Positions 9,797-17,648 of a stretch of 64,000 bases of DNA are shown here, in pieces (the first letter of the stretch is position 1; every line of letters begins with the position of its first letter). Source of the DNA: Sipunculus nudus (taxonomy: Eukaryota > Annelida > Sipuncula > Golfingiida > Sipunculidae); assembly GCA_026874595.1 (NCBI GenBank), contig JAPPUL010000073.1:519973-583972 (forward strand), read 5' to 3'. The position numbers and the translations under genes were made by a program. The notes beneath the pieces are model-generated. The model did no database searches, was not told the origin of the DNA, and saw only the letters and a list, made by a program, of their open reading frames with translations.

Positions 9797-11801
9797 CTAA
9801 ACCTCCCCTTTTAATAAATCGAATATGTCCCTCTCTATTGCAGATAAATCTGCCTCTATATCCTCAATAGACCTAGGAGGCTCGTATACATAAAAATAAC
9901 GATTGAAACTTATCTCATAACCAACCTTAGTCTTACTACTATCAACCCAAGCGTCAGGCACATAAGGTAAAACCTCACGCTCCATATAACTATCTATATC
10001 CTCATTAAGTGGTACGTTCTCATAATCCCTTAGCTCAGAATCAGCCATAGGGTTACCCTTGTTATCCGTTACAATATCCGCAGTCTCGTCCCTCTCTGAT
10101 AACGCAGATATAATAGCCTTCTTCAATGACAACGATATAACTAGTCCCTTACATACCTTGTCAAGCTCATTAATAAAACTATTCCGATTAGTAAACTTAC
10201 CCTCAACCCCAGATAATGCAGTTAATATACTCGCCTGATCCCTCTTACCCCTTAAAACCTCCTCATCGATACGATCCTTGTCCTTTCGCTTCTTACTCTC
10301 CGCTAAACTAATAAACTGACTTAACTCCTTAACCCGACTAAGACGCTCCTCAGTAACCTCAAAGTTTAACTTTAATGGCCTATCCACTGTAATACGCTTA
10401 TAACCAAAGTCAGCATTATTAAATATCTTACAATGTTCTCCCTCAGTAAATAAAGCATAAATATTAACAATAGCCTCCCTATGATCATCAGTTATCTCAT
10501 TCCTTTTGTTGCCAAGACTCTTTCGCATCTTTGCAAAATAAGAAGAGCTATCAATCAACTGAACCTTACCTTTCCTCTTATCAGCTTTCCTGTTGGTAAC
10601 TATCCAAACATAAGTAGATATACCTGTATTATAAAAAAGCTGATCAGGTAAAGCTATTATAGCCTCAAGCCAATCATTCTCTATTATCCATCGCCTAATA
10701 TCAGACTCACCCGACCCCGCAGCACCAGTAAATAATGGGCTGCCATTAAATACAATTCCAATACGACTACCACCATCCTCAAAAGACTTCATCTTTGATA
10801 TCATGTGCTGTAAAAATAAAAAAGCACCATCGTTTATCCTAGGTAAACCAGCCCCAAACCTACCACCATATCCCTTCTCTTTGTACTCCTTCTTTATATG
10901 ACCTGCCTCAGAGCTCCACCCAACCCCAAAAGGTGGATTGGCTAACATATAGTCAAACTTAGAACCCTCAAACCCATCCTTAGTAAAACTGTTGCCAAAT
11001 ACAATATGTCTAATATCTTGACCCTTAATCATCATGTCTGAACCAGATATAGCGTAAGATTGATCGTTATAATCCTGACCAAATACCTCAAGAATAACAT
11101 CAGGATTACGATCCTTTACATACTCATCGGCAATAGATAACATCCCGCCAGTACCCATAGCAGGATCGTATATAGTCCTTACCTTACCCTTTATACTAAG
11201 AATATCATCGTCAGGCTCAAAAAGAATGTCCACCATCAACCGTATTACCTCTCTTGGAGTAAAATGATCCCCAGCCTCTTCGTTACTAGCCTCATTGAAC
11301 CGCCTTATAAGATCTTCAAATATATATCCCATCTCAATATTAGATACACTATCCGGATGTAAATCTATATTAGCAAACTCACGAACAACCTTATAAAGAC
11401 GATCTGTCTCCTTTAGCTTTATAATATGAGGCTCAAAACCAAATGACTCTATAATACTATGTGCCTCCTTGCTAAACCCTTGAATGTAATTAATAAGATT
11501 GTTGGCAATATTATCAGGATCAGCTTTTAATTTATCAAAATCATACCTAGATGTATTATAAAAAGGAAGGTCAGTTATTTCTTTAAGGCTTAAATCAATA
11601 ATCCCCCTCTACTTTGTCCTTGCTCTCCTCATATCTACTTAGTACAGCAGCTTTAGTATTACTTAATACACAATCCAGCCTCCTAAGAATAGTTAACGGT
11701 AACATAACATCCTTATATCGATTAGGCCTATAAGGACCACGAAGTAAGTCTGCAATACTCCAAATAAAGTTTGACATCTTAGCAAAATCAGTCTCAGCCA
11801 T
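9797..11801 (-). pseudogene. hsdM: Type I DNA methyltransferase subunit HsdM, frameshifted in a G5 tract
   Basis: This is the N6-adenine methyltransferase subunit, in two frames. The first runs from ATG at 11801, with AAAGGAG upstream, through FIWSIADLLRGPYRPN and stops at 11595. The second is open from about 11608 (IIDLSLKEITDLPFYNTSRYDF) to 9797 and carries the catalytic NPPFG motif in MLANPPFGVGWS. The frames meet at a run of five G on the coding strand (11603-11607 on plus); one G fewer would join them. Predicted full length is about 668 aa. It may be a true mutation, a slippage switch or an assembly error. An internal start at 11332 would give a protein without its N-terminal bundle. Confidence 0.9.
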
Positions 11802-11880
11802 ATTAAGACTCCTTTTTTAGTTAATCTACAATTATTAACTGTTTAACATATTCTTTAGTAAAATATTTATTAGGTCTTGA

Positions 11881-11900
11881 AATATTCTACATCTTGAAAT
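11881..11900 (+). repeat. Orphan half CRISPR repeat
   Basis: Twenty bases match the first 20 of the plus-strand CRISPR repeat with one mismatch (19/20). The following sequence diverges at once. It lies in the hsdM-tpx intergenic region, 6.6 kb from the array. It may be a decayed array end or part of an RNA that pairs with the repeat. Confidence 0.7.
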
Positions 11901-11933
11901 AATCGAAGAATTGCATTCGTATATATATTATTA

Positions 11934-11974
11934 TCTCTATATATAGAGAAGCTATATAATTCAAAGCTATATAA
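11934..11974. promoter_or_regulatory. Palindrome and direct repeats upstream of tpx
   Basis: A perfect 16-bp palindrome, TCTCTATATATAGAGA, lies at 11934-11949 and is followed by two copies of AAGCTATATA, 16 bp apart. Both sit in the roughly 250-bp region between hsdM and tpx, which are transcribed divergently. An operator for the peroxidase gene is a reasonable guess; no known box is matched. Confidence 0.35.
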
Positions 11975-12050
11975 AATTTACATAATCTAGTTTTATATGT
12001 TTTTTTTATTATTTTAATAAAACAATATATATTTTAAAGGAGTAAAAAGA

Positions 12051-12566
12051 ATGGCTCAAATAACTCTTAAGGGCAATCCTATAAATACCAATGGCGACCT
12101 TCCTAAAGAAGGTAGCAAAGCACCAAACTTTAACCTTGTTACCAATGACTTACAAGATGTATCGCTTGATGATTTTAAAGGTAAGAAAAAACTATTAAAT
12201 ATAGTTCCAAGCCTTGATACTGCTGTTTGCTCAACATCTACTAAAAAGTTTAATGATTATGGCACTAAATATAATGATGTCGTCATTATTGTAGTTTCTG
12301 CTGACCTGCCATTTGCTCAAGCTAGGTTTTGTAGTGCTGAAAATACTCAAAACGTAAAAACTCTATCTATGATGAGAGGACCACAATTTGCTAAAGATTA
12401 TGGTGTCTTACTTGTAGATGGACCTTTAGCAGGCATTTCTGGTAGGGCTGTTGTAGTATTAGACGAAAATGATAAAGTAGTATATAAAGAACTGGTACCA
12501 GAAATTACACAAGAACCTAATTATGATAAAGCAATTGCAGCATTAGGATCACCTGCATTAAGCTAA
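12051..12566 (+). CDS. tpx: Thiol peroxidase (Tpx-type atypical 2-Cys peroxiredoxin)
   Basis: Reduces hydrogen peroxide and alkyl hydroperoxides with thioredoxin in the cytoplasm. Length is 171 aa, standard for Tpx. The peroxidatic cysteine is Cys60 in PSLDTAVCSTST and the resolving cysteine is Cys94 in ARFCSAEN, both in the expected context. The start has a strong AAAGGAG at normal spacing. It stands alone, divergent from the restriction operon, with a palindrome upstream and a hairpin about 50 bp downstream. Presence of Tpx agrees with an anaerobe exposed to oxygen stress. Confidence 0.96.
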   Translation: MAQITLKGNPINTNGDLPKEGSKAPNFNLVTNDLQDVSLDDFKGKKKLLNIVPSLDTAVCSTSTKKFNDYGTKYNDVVIIVVSADLPFAQARFCSAENTQNVKTLSMMRGPQFAKDYGVLLVDGPLAGISGRAVVVLDENDKVVYKELVPEITQEPNYDKAIAALGSPALS

Positions 12567-12611
12567 ATCATAACTATATACTGCAGCTTCAAAGAAAAGG
12601 GTATATAAGTG

Positions 12612-12642
12612 AGGGAGCTTGGTCCGTTGCGCCACGCTCCCC
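12612..12642. terminator. GC-rich stem-loop after tpx, tRNA-acceptor-like
   Basis: AGGGAGC and GCTCCCC form a 7-bp stem (one G-U) with an inner TGG/CCA pairing, unusually GC-rich for this region. It could end tpx transcription, although no T-run follows. Read on the minus strand it begins GGGGAGCGTGGCGCAACGG, which resembles a tRNA acceptor stem and D-arm with the middle of the gene missing. Confidence 0.45.
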
Positions 12643-12867
12643 AATATATATAATACTTATTGGAAAGAAAGAGGACCAGCCTAATAAGATTAAACTTCTA
12701 TTCTAGACTTCAGGTCTAATATGTTTATAAATTTTTTATTATTTCTATTACCTATAGTAGTGAGGTTTGGTAGATGTACTTTGATATTTAGCCTTTAGTA
12801 ACCAATAATGGGATTTAAAGTTAATAGTTAACTATGAGTGTATAGACTCAAATCTCACTACATTACT

Positions 12868-13035
12868 TCAAATGTGTGGTGCTATGATTTTAAGTATTTT
12901 TTTAAGACACTGAATTAATTTAGATTGATTATTATTACTGTTAGTATTATCTAAACCGTTGATAGTAATATTGTTTTGTATGATTACTTTTGGATAAATA
13001 TATTTCTCCTCCTTTATTTTTACTTCTTTATTCAT
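12868..13035 (-). CDS. Small hypothetical protein, 55 aa
   Basis: An ATG at 13035 is preceded by a perfect AAAGGAGG ribosome site at ideal spacing, and the frame runs 55 codons (MNKEVKIKEEKYIYPKV to the end at IIAPHI). The protein is charged at the N-terminus, Asn-rich in the middle and hydrophobic at the end. A 22-bp segment containing the Shine-Dalgarno sequence is duplicated, so a second copy lies inside the coding region. No family is recognised. The strong start site is the main evidence. The flanking kilobase looks like decayed accessory DNA. Confidence 0.5.
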   Translation of the reverse strand: MNKEVKIKEEKYIYPKVIIQNNITINGLDNTNSNNNQSKLIQCLKKILKIIAPHI

Positions 13036-13224
13036 ATATTTCTCCTCCTTTATTTTTTGTTTCTAAATTTCTTCATATATTTTAACTCCATTAATAGTGA
13101 AGTATGTCTATGCTTAGTTATTAAATTAAATAATAAAAAATAAAATAGTCAACCCCTATCATTTTTTACCCGCATATCTCTTAGCTTGACTTGCATATAA
13201 CCTCCAGATAAAAGGATACAATAA

Positions 13225-13401
13225 AATAGAATTAAAAAGAGTATTAGTTCTTTTGCGCCAAGTAAAAAACAGGAATATAGCTTCATATGTGATTATCACA
13301 AGCCATATAACTTCACTAAGCTAAAAATTTCTTATTTAGACCTTCGTACTGAAGGACGTATTATCGACGAATTTGATTTAAATGATTTTATTTTACAGTA
13401 A
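13225..13401 (+). pseudogene. Open frame without a start, probable 3' remnant of a gene
   Basis: Fifty-eight codons are open to a TAA at 13399-13401 and end in a protein-like sequence (YLDLRTEGRIIDEFDLNDF), but there is no ATG, GTG or TTG start in frame and a stop lies just upstream. The composition is that of a real C-terminus rather than random AT-rich DNA. The family is not recognised. The remainder of the stretch from 12567 to 13517 holds only the small ORF and the hairpin listed separately. Confidence 0.3.
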
Positions 13402-13517
13402 GAGTAGAATAGCATGGTAGCTATTCCTATAATACTATTAAATGAGTTTTTAGCAGCACATATCAGCAAGTATTTTAAAACTTAGGAGCTGACTAGACAA
13501 AATTAATATATACGCTA

Positions 13518-13640
13518 ATGACAAGGTACTATAACCTAAATGAAAGGAGACTACTATCCAAGAAGCAATGCAAAAATAATAAAGAGAATGACACTGATTA
13601 AAACCATAAAGAGGGCGTAGCTAGCGCGTCCAGTAGCATG
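13518..13640 (+). ncRNA. Candidate tracrRNA (anti-repeat at 13518-13535)
   Basis: ATGACAAGGTACTATAAC matches the last 18 bases of the plus-strand CRISPR repeat at 16 positions. Against a minus-strand crRNA it would form 11 continuous pairs (GUUAUAGUACC with GGUACUAUAAC), then a small mismatched bulge, then more pairs: the shape of a type II repeat:anti-repeat duplex. A weak GGA/TCC hairpin follows, then GGGCG/CGTCC at 13613-13631. No clear T-run terminator is seen and the 3' end given here is arbitrary. A decayed CRISPR repeat is the main alternative; the usual place upstream of cas9 is outside the window. Confidence 0.4.
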
Positions 13641-14000
13641 TCTTAGGTTAGTTCTTACGAAACCTGAGCCTTTATTTGGGATTCTAACCTTAAAGAGAGA
13701 ATAACTAGCACGGCCAGCGGCTCGTCTTAGGTTAGTTCTTACGAAACCTGAGCTTTTTCTCCTTGGGATTTTACTATCTCTTCTTACAGTCCCACTATAT
13801 CTTGGCACCGACTTCGTATTCCTACATTCAGGAAAACCCGTGCACCCCAGAAAATAGCCATATCGTCCATGTCTTTTTACCATAACCCGTCCGCATTCCT
13901 CACACAGTTCATCCGCTTGCTCTTCACACTCTCTTTTCATACTCTTTAATCTCCTTTCCCTATATCTTCTTAAAAAAAAAATTAAGAAAATAGCCTCCAT
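13554..14000 (-). CDS. Topoisomerase-type zinc-finger protein with two inserted repeat units
   Basis: A 148-aa ORF. After a short hydrophobic and basic N-terminus it holds a C4 zinc finger of the topoisomerase I C-terminal kind: Cys33, Cys36, Cys53 and Cys59 in CEECGRVM and YFLGCTGFPEC. The second half has two similar blocks, GFVRTNLRRAAGRASYSLF and GFVRTNLRHATGRASYALF, and ends in a hydrophobic stretch. The blocks are encoded by a repeated palindromic element. Small single-finger proteins and topoisomerase fragments both exist, so function is open. It lies downstream of the tRNA cluster on the same strand. Confidence 0.6.
   Translation of the reverse strand: MEAIFLIFFLRRYRERRLKSMKRECEEQADELCEECGRVMVKRHGRYGYFLGCTGFPECRNTKSVPRYSGTVRRDSKIPRRKSSGFVRTNLRRAAGRASYSLFKVRIPNKGSGFVRTNLRHATGRASYALFMVLISVILFIIFALLLG
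13608..13753. repeat. Two 62-bp palindromic elements inside an ORF (13608-13669, 13692-13753)
   Basis: The two copies are offset by 84 bp, a multiple of three. Their right halves are identical and contain an 8-bp stem (CTTAGGTT with AACCTGAG, one G-U pair; 13642-13668 in the first copy). They keep the host frame open and encode the GFVRTNLR blocks. This recalls palindromic elements known to insert in frame into Rickettsia and Wolbachia genes. Confidence 0.65.
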
Positions 14001-14091
14001 ATAAGATACCTAAATAAGATACCATAATATGATACATTTTTAAATCAAAGAATATAATGAATTTACAACTGTTTAGCTTATAATAACTTTT

Positions 14092-14164
14092 TGAGCCGTG
14101 CAGGGATCGAACCTGCGACAAACTGATTAAGAGTCAGTTGCTCTACCAGCTGAGCTAACGGCCC
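14092..14164 (-). tRNA. tRNA-Lys (CTT)
   Basis: A full cloverleaf of 73 nt reads on the minus strand: acceptor GGGCCGT with ACGGCTC, anticodon loop CUCUUAA and a canonical T-loop (GGTTCGATCCC). No CCA is encoded. It is the last of five tRNA genes in a row. Confidence 0.96.
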
Positions 14165-14183
14165 AAGTGATTTCTTTTAATCT

Positions 14184-14257
14184 CGCGTTCGGAAGGACTT
14201 GAACCCTCAACCCTCTGATCCGAAGTCAGATGCTCTATCCAGTTGAGCCACGAACGC
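14184..14257 (-). tRNA. tRNA-Arg (TCG)
   Basis: A 74-nt cloverleaf with acceptor GCGTTCG/CGAACGC, anticodon stem TCTGA/TCAGA and loop CUUCGGA giving anticodon UCG. No CCA is encoded. Confidence 0.95.
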
Positions 14258-14260
14258 ACG

Positions 14261-14335
14261 GGCGAGTGATGGGACTTGAACCCACAACTTTCAGAACCAC
14301 AATCTGATGCTCTAACCAATTGAACTACACCCGCC
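14261..14335 (-). tRNA. tRNA-His (GTG)
   Basis: The anticodon loop UUGUGGU between TCAGA and TCTGA gives GUG. An extra G at position -1 opposite C73, the identity mark of tRNA-His, is encoded in the DNA. Span includes that base. Confidence 0.95.
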
Positions 14336-14354
14336 ATAATATCTTTAAGCTAAT

Positions 14355-14428
14355 CGAGTCGAGCAGGACTTGAACCTGCAACCTACAGCTTAGAAGGCTG
14401 TTGCTCTATCCAGTTGAGCTATCGACCC
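14355..14428 (-). tRNA. tRNA-Arg (TCT)
   Basis: A 74-nt cloverleaf with acceptor GGGTCGA/TCGACTC, anticodon stem ACAGC/GCTGT and loop CUUCUAA, anticodon UCU. It reads the AGA codon, common in AT-rich genomes. Confidence 0.95.
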
Positions 14429-14435
14429 CATAACT

Positions 14436-14508
14436 TCGGGGTGAGAGGACTTGAACCTCCGACATCTGGTTCCCAAAACCAGCACTCTACCAACTGAGCT
14501 ACACCCCG
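14436..14508 (-). tRNA. tRNA-Pro (TGG)
   Basis: A 73-nt cloverleaf with acceptor CGGGGTG/CACCCCG, anticodon stem CTGGT/ACCAG and loop UUUGGGA, anticodon UGG. It is first in the tRNA cluster in the direction of transcription, about 130 bp after map. Confidence 0.96.
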
Positions 14509-14643
14509 TGCAAACTGTTATACCCTATACCTTTATATTGAGTCTTTTAATATACCATTTTCTCTTCTAAAGTCAATCTATTATATAATTATTATCTCAC
14601 CCTAAATCCATTCTTAAAGCATATTTTTACGCTTTGGCTACAG

Positions 14644-15411
14644 CTACTTATCTCCATTTTGAGCTGTCAATACCTCATTTGTTCCGTCATCTTTTATCCA
14701 TATCGTATGTTCAAAATGTGCTGAGCTCTTCTTATCTTTTGTTGTTACCGTCCAACCATCTTTTTGGATAAATATTTCAGGCCCTCCAAGATTCACCATC
14801 GGCTCTATCGCTACAACCATACCTCCACGAAGTCGTTCCCCATACCCTGCTTTGCCTATGTTCGGTATTGAAGGCTCCTCCCATACCGCATGGCCTACCC
14901 CATGTCCGCAATATTCACGTACTAAGCTATATTTATAGCTCCTAACATACGTTTCTATCGCGCTTGATATGTCCCCTACCCTATTCCCATCTAGTGCCTT
15001 CTCTATTCCTTTATATAATGATGCCTCTGTTACAGATAACAGTTTGTCCTTCTCATCCGATATCTGGCCTACTGCGTAGGTATACGCTGTGTCTCCGTAA
15101 CCCCCATTGTAGTTCATTCCTATGTCTACTCCCACTATGTCTCCTTCACAAAGCTTATACTTTGTCGGTATACCGTGTATCACATCCTCATTTACTGATA
15201 TACACGATGCATTCGGAAATCCATGAAATCCCTTAAATGACGGCACCCCGCCTCCTTTCAATATCTCCTCCTCTACGTACTTATCTATCTCTAGTAAGCT
15301 TATTCCTGGCTCTATCATCTCTCGCAACCTATACAATATCCCTCCAAGTACACGACAGCTATAGCTTATCTTCTCTATATCTTCTTTGCTCTTTAACATC
15401 CCTTTTCTCAT
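14644..15411 (-). CDS. map: Methionine aminopeptidase, type I
   Basis: Removes the initiator methionine from new proteins; dinuclear metal enzyme of the cytoplasm. Length is 255 aa, typical for bacterial type I. All five metal ligands are present: Asp96 (VGVDIGM), Asp107 (YGDTAY), His170 (CGHGVGH), Glu203 (AIEPM) and Glu234 (FEHT). AGAGGAAAT precedes the ATG. It starts 8 bp after the stop of the upstream repeat-rich lipoprotein gene, so the two probably share a transcript. Confidence 0.97.
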   Translation of the reverse strand: MRKGMLKSKEDIEKISYSCRVLGGILYRLREMIEPGISLLEIDKYVEEEILKGGGVPSFKGFHGFPNASCISVNEDVIHGIPTKYKLCEGDIVGVDIGMNYNGGYGDTAYTYAVGQISDEKDKLLSVTEASLYKGIEKALDGNRVGDISSAIETYVRSYKYSLVREYCGHGVGHAVWEEPSIPNIGKAGYGERLRGGMVVAIEPMVNLGGPEIFIQKDGWTVTTKDKKSSAHFEHTIWIKDDGTNEVLTAQNGDK

Positions 15412-15419
15412 ATTTCCTC

Positions 15420-17321
15420 TTAATTTAAAACCTCTTTTCTATTTATTACACTCATCTCATTTATTACACTCATCTCCCCCCTACCTTCTCTACTCTCTTT
15501 ATATCCCCCCCCCTCCCCATAATATACTCTCTCGTAGACTTCCTTTAAATGATTCGTACGCTCTTCTGACAATAGCCTACCCCCTTTGTCATACCTATAC
15601 AGTATTGACCCCAAATATTGTCGCTTACCATCAAATCCATCCTCTCTTATTAACTCTCCTCCTTTACCATACGTAAACGTTAATATTCGTGTCAGATTCT
15701 TATATCTATCGTAATGTTCCTCCTGGGCTACCTTCTCAGCTTTATACCTGTATACCACTACATTATCAAGTACTCCTTTCCCTCTTTCTACCTTATATCT
15801 TCGTCCTTTGTTATCTATATATTCTCTTCTCACTAACTCATCATTTCCATCAAATATCTTTATAACTACAATGTCTCCTGATTTATTATATTCGTAATAC
15901 CTAGATGTCTTCTTAGCTCTCTCTTCCACCATAGTCATAACCAATTCTCCCCGCTTACCGTATATGTAGGTTTCTTTGCTCTTAAGTCTTTTTCCTACAT
16001 AATTATCTTTTATCTTCAAAAAACCAGATCCGTCATAACTATATAATGCATACCCCAAAAGCTCTTTCCCTAAAGCTCCATACCGCTCCTCCTTAATAAG
16101 TCGACCCTTCTCATCATATGTCTTACGCAAAACCAAGCTCCTCCCCTCATATAACTCCTCCCTACTCCTATATCCACCTTTATATAATACCTCAACCCGC
16201 TTCCTCTCCTCCCCCATAATCCCATACCATATCTCCTTTAGAACCTCTCCCCATACCCCCTCATACCTCTCTCTTATTACTCTCACATCCCGCCCATCTA
16301 GCTTATACCACTTTATATGTTTTATCCTACTTAATCCTCCCTCTTTATATCCTATATCAGTTCCTTTCTCGTAACTTACTTCCCCTCGCAAGCTTAAGCG
16401 ATTGCCTACATACTCCTTAATTAGAACCTCATACCCAAACTTATTAAAATATCTTTCTACCTTCCCTGCACTCTCAAAGCTAATCGTTTTTAATAAATGA
16501 CCCGTTTTTTTATACTTAAACCTTACTTCCCTTGTCTTTTTCCCCTCCACATTATAATATTCTTGCCTTAATAAAACATTATTTTTATCGTACTTATACT
16601 CTATCTTGAGGTTAATTCGACCCGATTTGTAATATATATAATTTCTAACCCGTCCCCTTCTGTCATATTCTACCACATATCGCCTTATCCCTCGCAAATC
16701 CCTCCAGATGTCCTTCCTTCCCAATTTAGTGTAGATTACAGACCCCTCATAAGTAGTTTTTCCTCCCTTGGCGAATTTCTTAAGTTTTTCTACATATCCT
16801 CCCTCCCCATAATACTCTGACATCGAAAGCCTACCCTCATTAAAATATTTATCCACTCGCTTTACTTTTTCACCCTCATACCTGTATAAAGCTTGACTTG
16901 TCAAAGTGTGATGACGGTATTCTTCAAATCCCTTTATCTTACCTCCTTTCCCATAATATACCTTATAGTAATCACTTCCTAAAACCTTACTTCTGCCCCC
17001 CGCCTTATCTTTTACTCTTAGCTTTCTACCTTTTAAAAATTTATATCCCTTCTCTTTTAAAATATAACTTGGGTTTAAATAATATTTTATCTCATATTCT
17101 CCATCTGAAAGCCCATCTGAAAGCTTATCTTTAGAAACTCCTTTAACCGATCTTAAAACTTCTTCACCTTCCAAAACCCCCTTCCTTGCCTGCTCTCCTG
17201 CGCAACCTACTATAACTACCATTTGCATATATAACAATAATTTCATATTCAATTTCATTTCTTTCATTTCTTTCATTTCTTTCATTTCTTTCATTTCTTT
17301 CATTTCTTTCATTTCTTTCAT
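15420..17321 (-). CDS. Repeat-rich lipoprotein of YD/MORN-like character
   Basis: Predicted lipoprotein of up to 633 aa. Seven Met-Lys-Glu units precede a second possible start, MKLNMKLLLY, then a hydrophobic segment and the lipobox VIVGC (Cys40 from the first Met, Cys19 from Met22). The mature part is a long series of units of about 20-25 residues of the form YxYxxxGxLxKxExY, such as YRYDKGGRLLSEERT, like the cell-surface YD or MORN-type antiparallel repeats. It is rich in Lys, Arg and Tyr. A shorter relative lies at 58127. Role unknown; surface or periplasmic placement is inferred from the lipobox. No strong Shine-Dalgarno is seen at either start. Confidence 0.7.
   Translation of the reverse strand: MKEMKEMKEMKEMKEMKEMKEMKLNMKLLLYMQMVVIVGCAGEQARKGVLEGEEVLRSVKGVSKDKLSDGLSDGEYEIKYYLNPSYILKEKGYKFLKGRKLRVKDKAGGRSKVLGSDYYKVYYGKGGKIKGFEEYRHHTLTSQALYRYEGEKVKRVDKYFNEGRLSMSEYYGEGGYVEKLKKFAKGGKTTYEGSVIYTKLGRKDIWRDLRGIRRYVVEYDRRGRVRNYIYYKSGRINLKIEYKYDKNNVLLRQEYYNVEGKKTREVRFKYKKTGHLLKTISFESAGKVERYFNKFGYEVLIKEYVGNRLSLRGEVSYEKGTDIGYKEGGLSRIKHIKWYKLDGRDVRVIRERYEGVWGEVLKEIWYGIMGEERKRVEVLYKGGYRSREELYEGRSLVLRKTYDEKGRLIKEERYGALGKELLGYALYSYDGSGFLKIKDNYVGKRLKSKETYIYGKRGELVMTMVEERAKKTSRYYEYNKSGDIVVIKIFDGNDELVRREYIDNKGRRYKVERGKGVLDNVVVYRYKAEKVAQEEHYDRYKNLTRILTFTYGKGGELIREDGFDGKRQYLGSILYRYDKGGRLLSEERTNHLKEVYERVYYGEGGGYKESREGRGEMSVINEMSVINRKEVLN
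17259..17321 (-). repeat. Seven tandem 9-bp units at the start of the lipoprotein gene
   Basis: The coding-strand unit ATGAAAGAA is repeated seven times and each copy offers an in-frame ATG. Changes in copy number cannot shift the frame but would move the first start codon relative to the promoter. Confidence 0.9.
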
Positions 17322-17648
17322 TCGCTACTTTAGCTACTTTAGCTACTTTCTTTTTGCTATTTCCAATATTTTTCCAATATTTTATTTATAACTTTTACTG
17401 TGTTCTTAACCTCTTCAAAAATAGAAATTAGCCAAAATGCTACTTCTTGTCAACTTCTACTTACGCTTTATTAACTCCTTTCATTCTCTTACTTAAGCAA
17501 CAGGCATCTTGCTTCTTATACATTTGGATATTTAATCCTTTTTAGCTACTTTAATATATATATATTCTTTTAGTAACTTGCTTTTTTTAAAACTTACTTT
17601 TTTTAACTTATTTACTAAATCTTTTTTTTACTAGCTTATGGATACATT
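17322..17648. other. AT-rich divergent intergenic region
   Basis: No gene is seen. On the plus strand three copies of TAGCTACTT occur at about 17330-17355. The region must hold the divergent promoters of the lipoprotein and mutase genes, but no convincing -35/-10 pair stands out. Confidence 0.4.

Noticed and set aside
14155-14337. A 60-aa minus-strand ORF
   Set aside because: It lies across two tRNA genes and reads typical tRNA sequence.
15386-15676. Plus-strand ORFs rich in Leu, Ser and Tyr opposite map and the lipoprotein
   Set aside because: They are antisense reflections of Lys/Arg/Gly-rich minus-strand genes.
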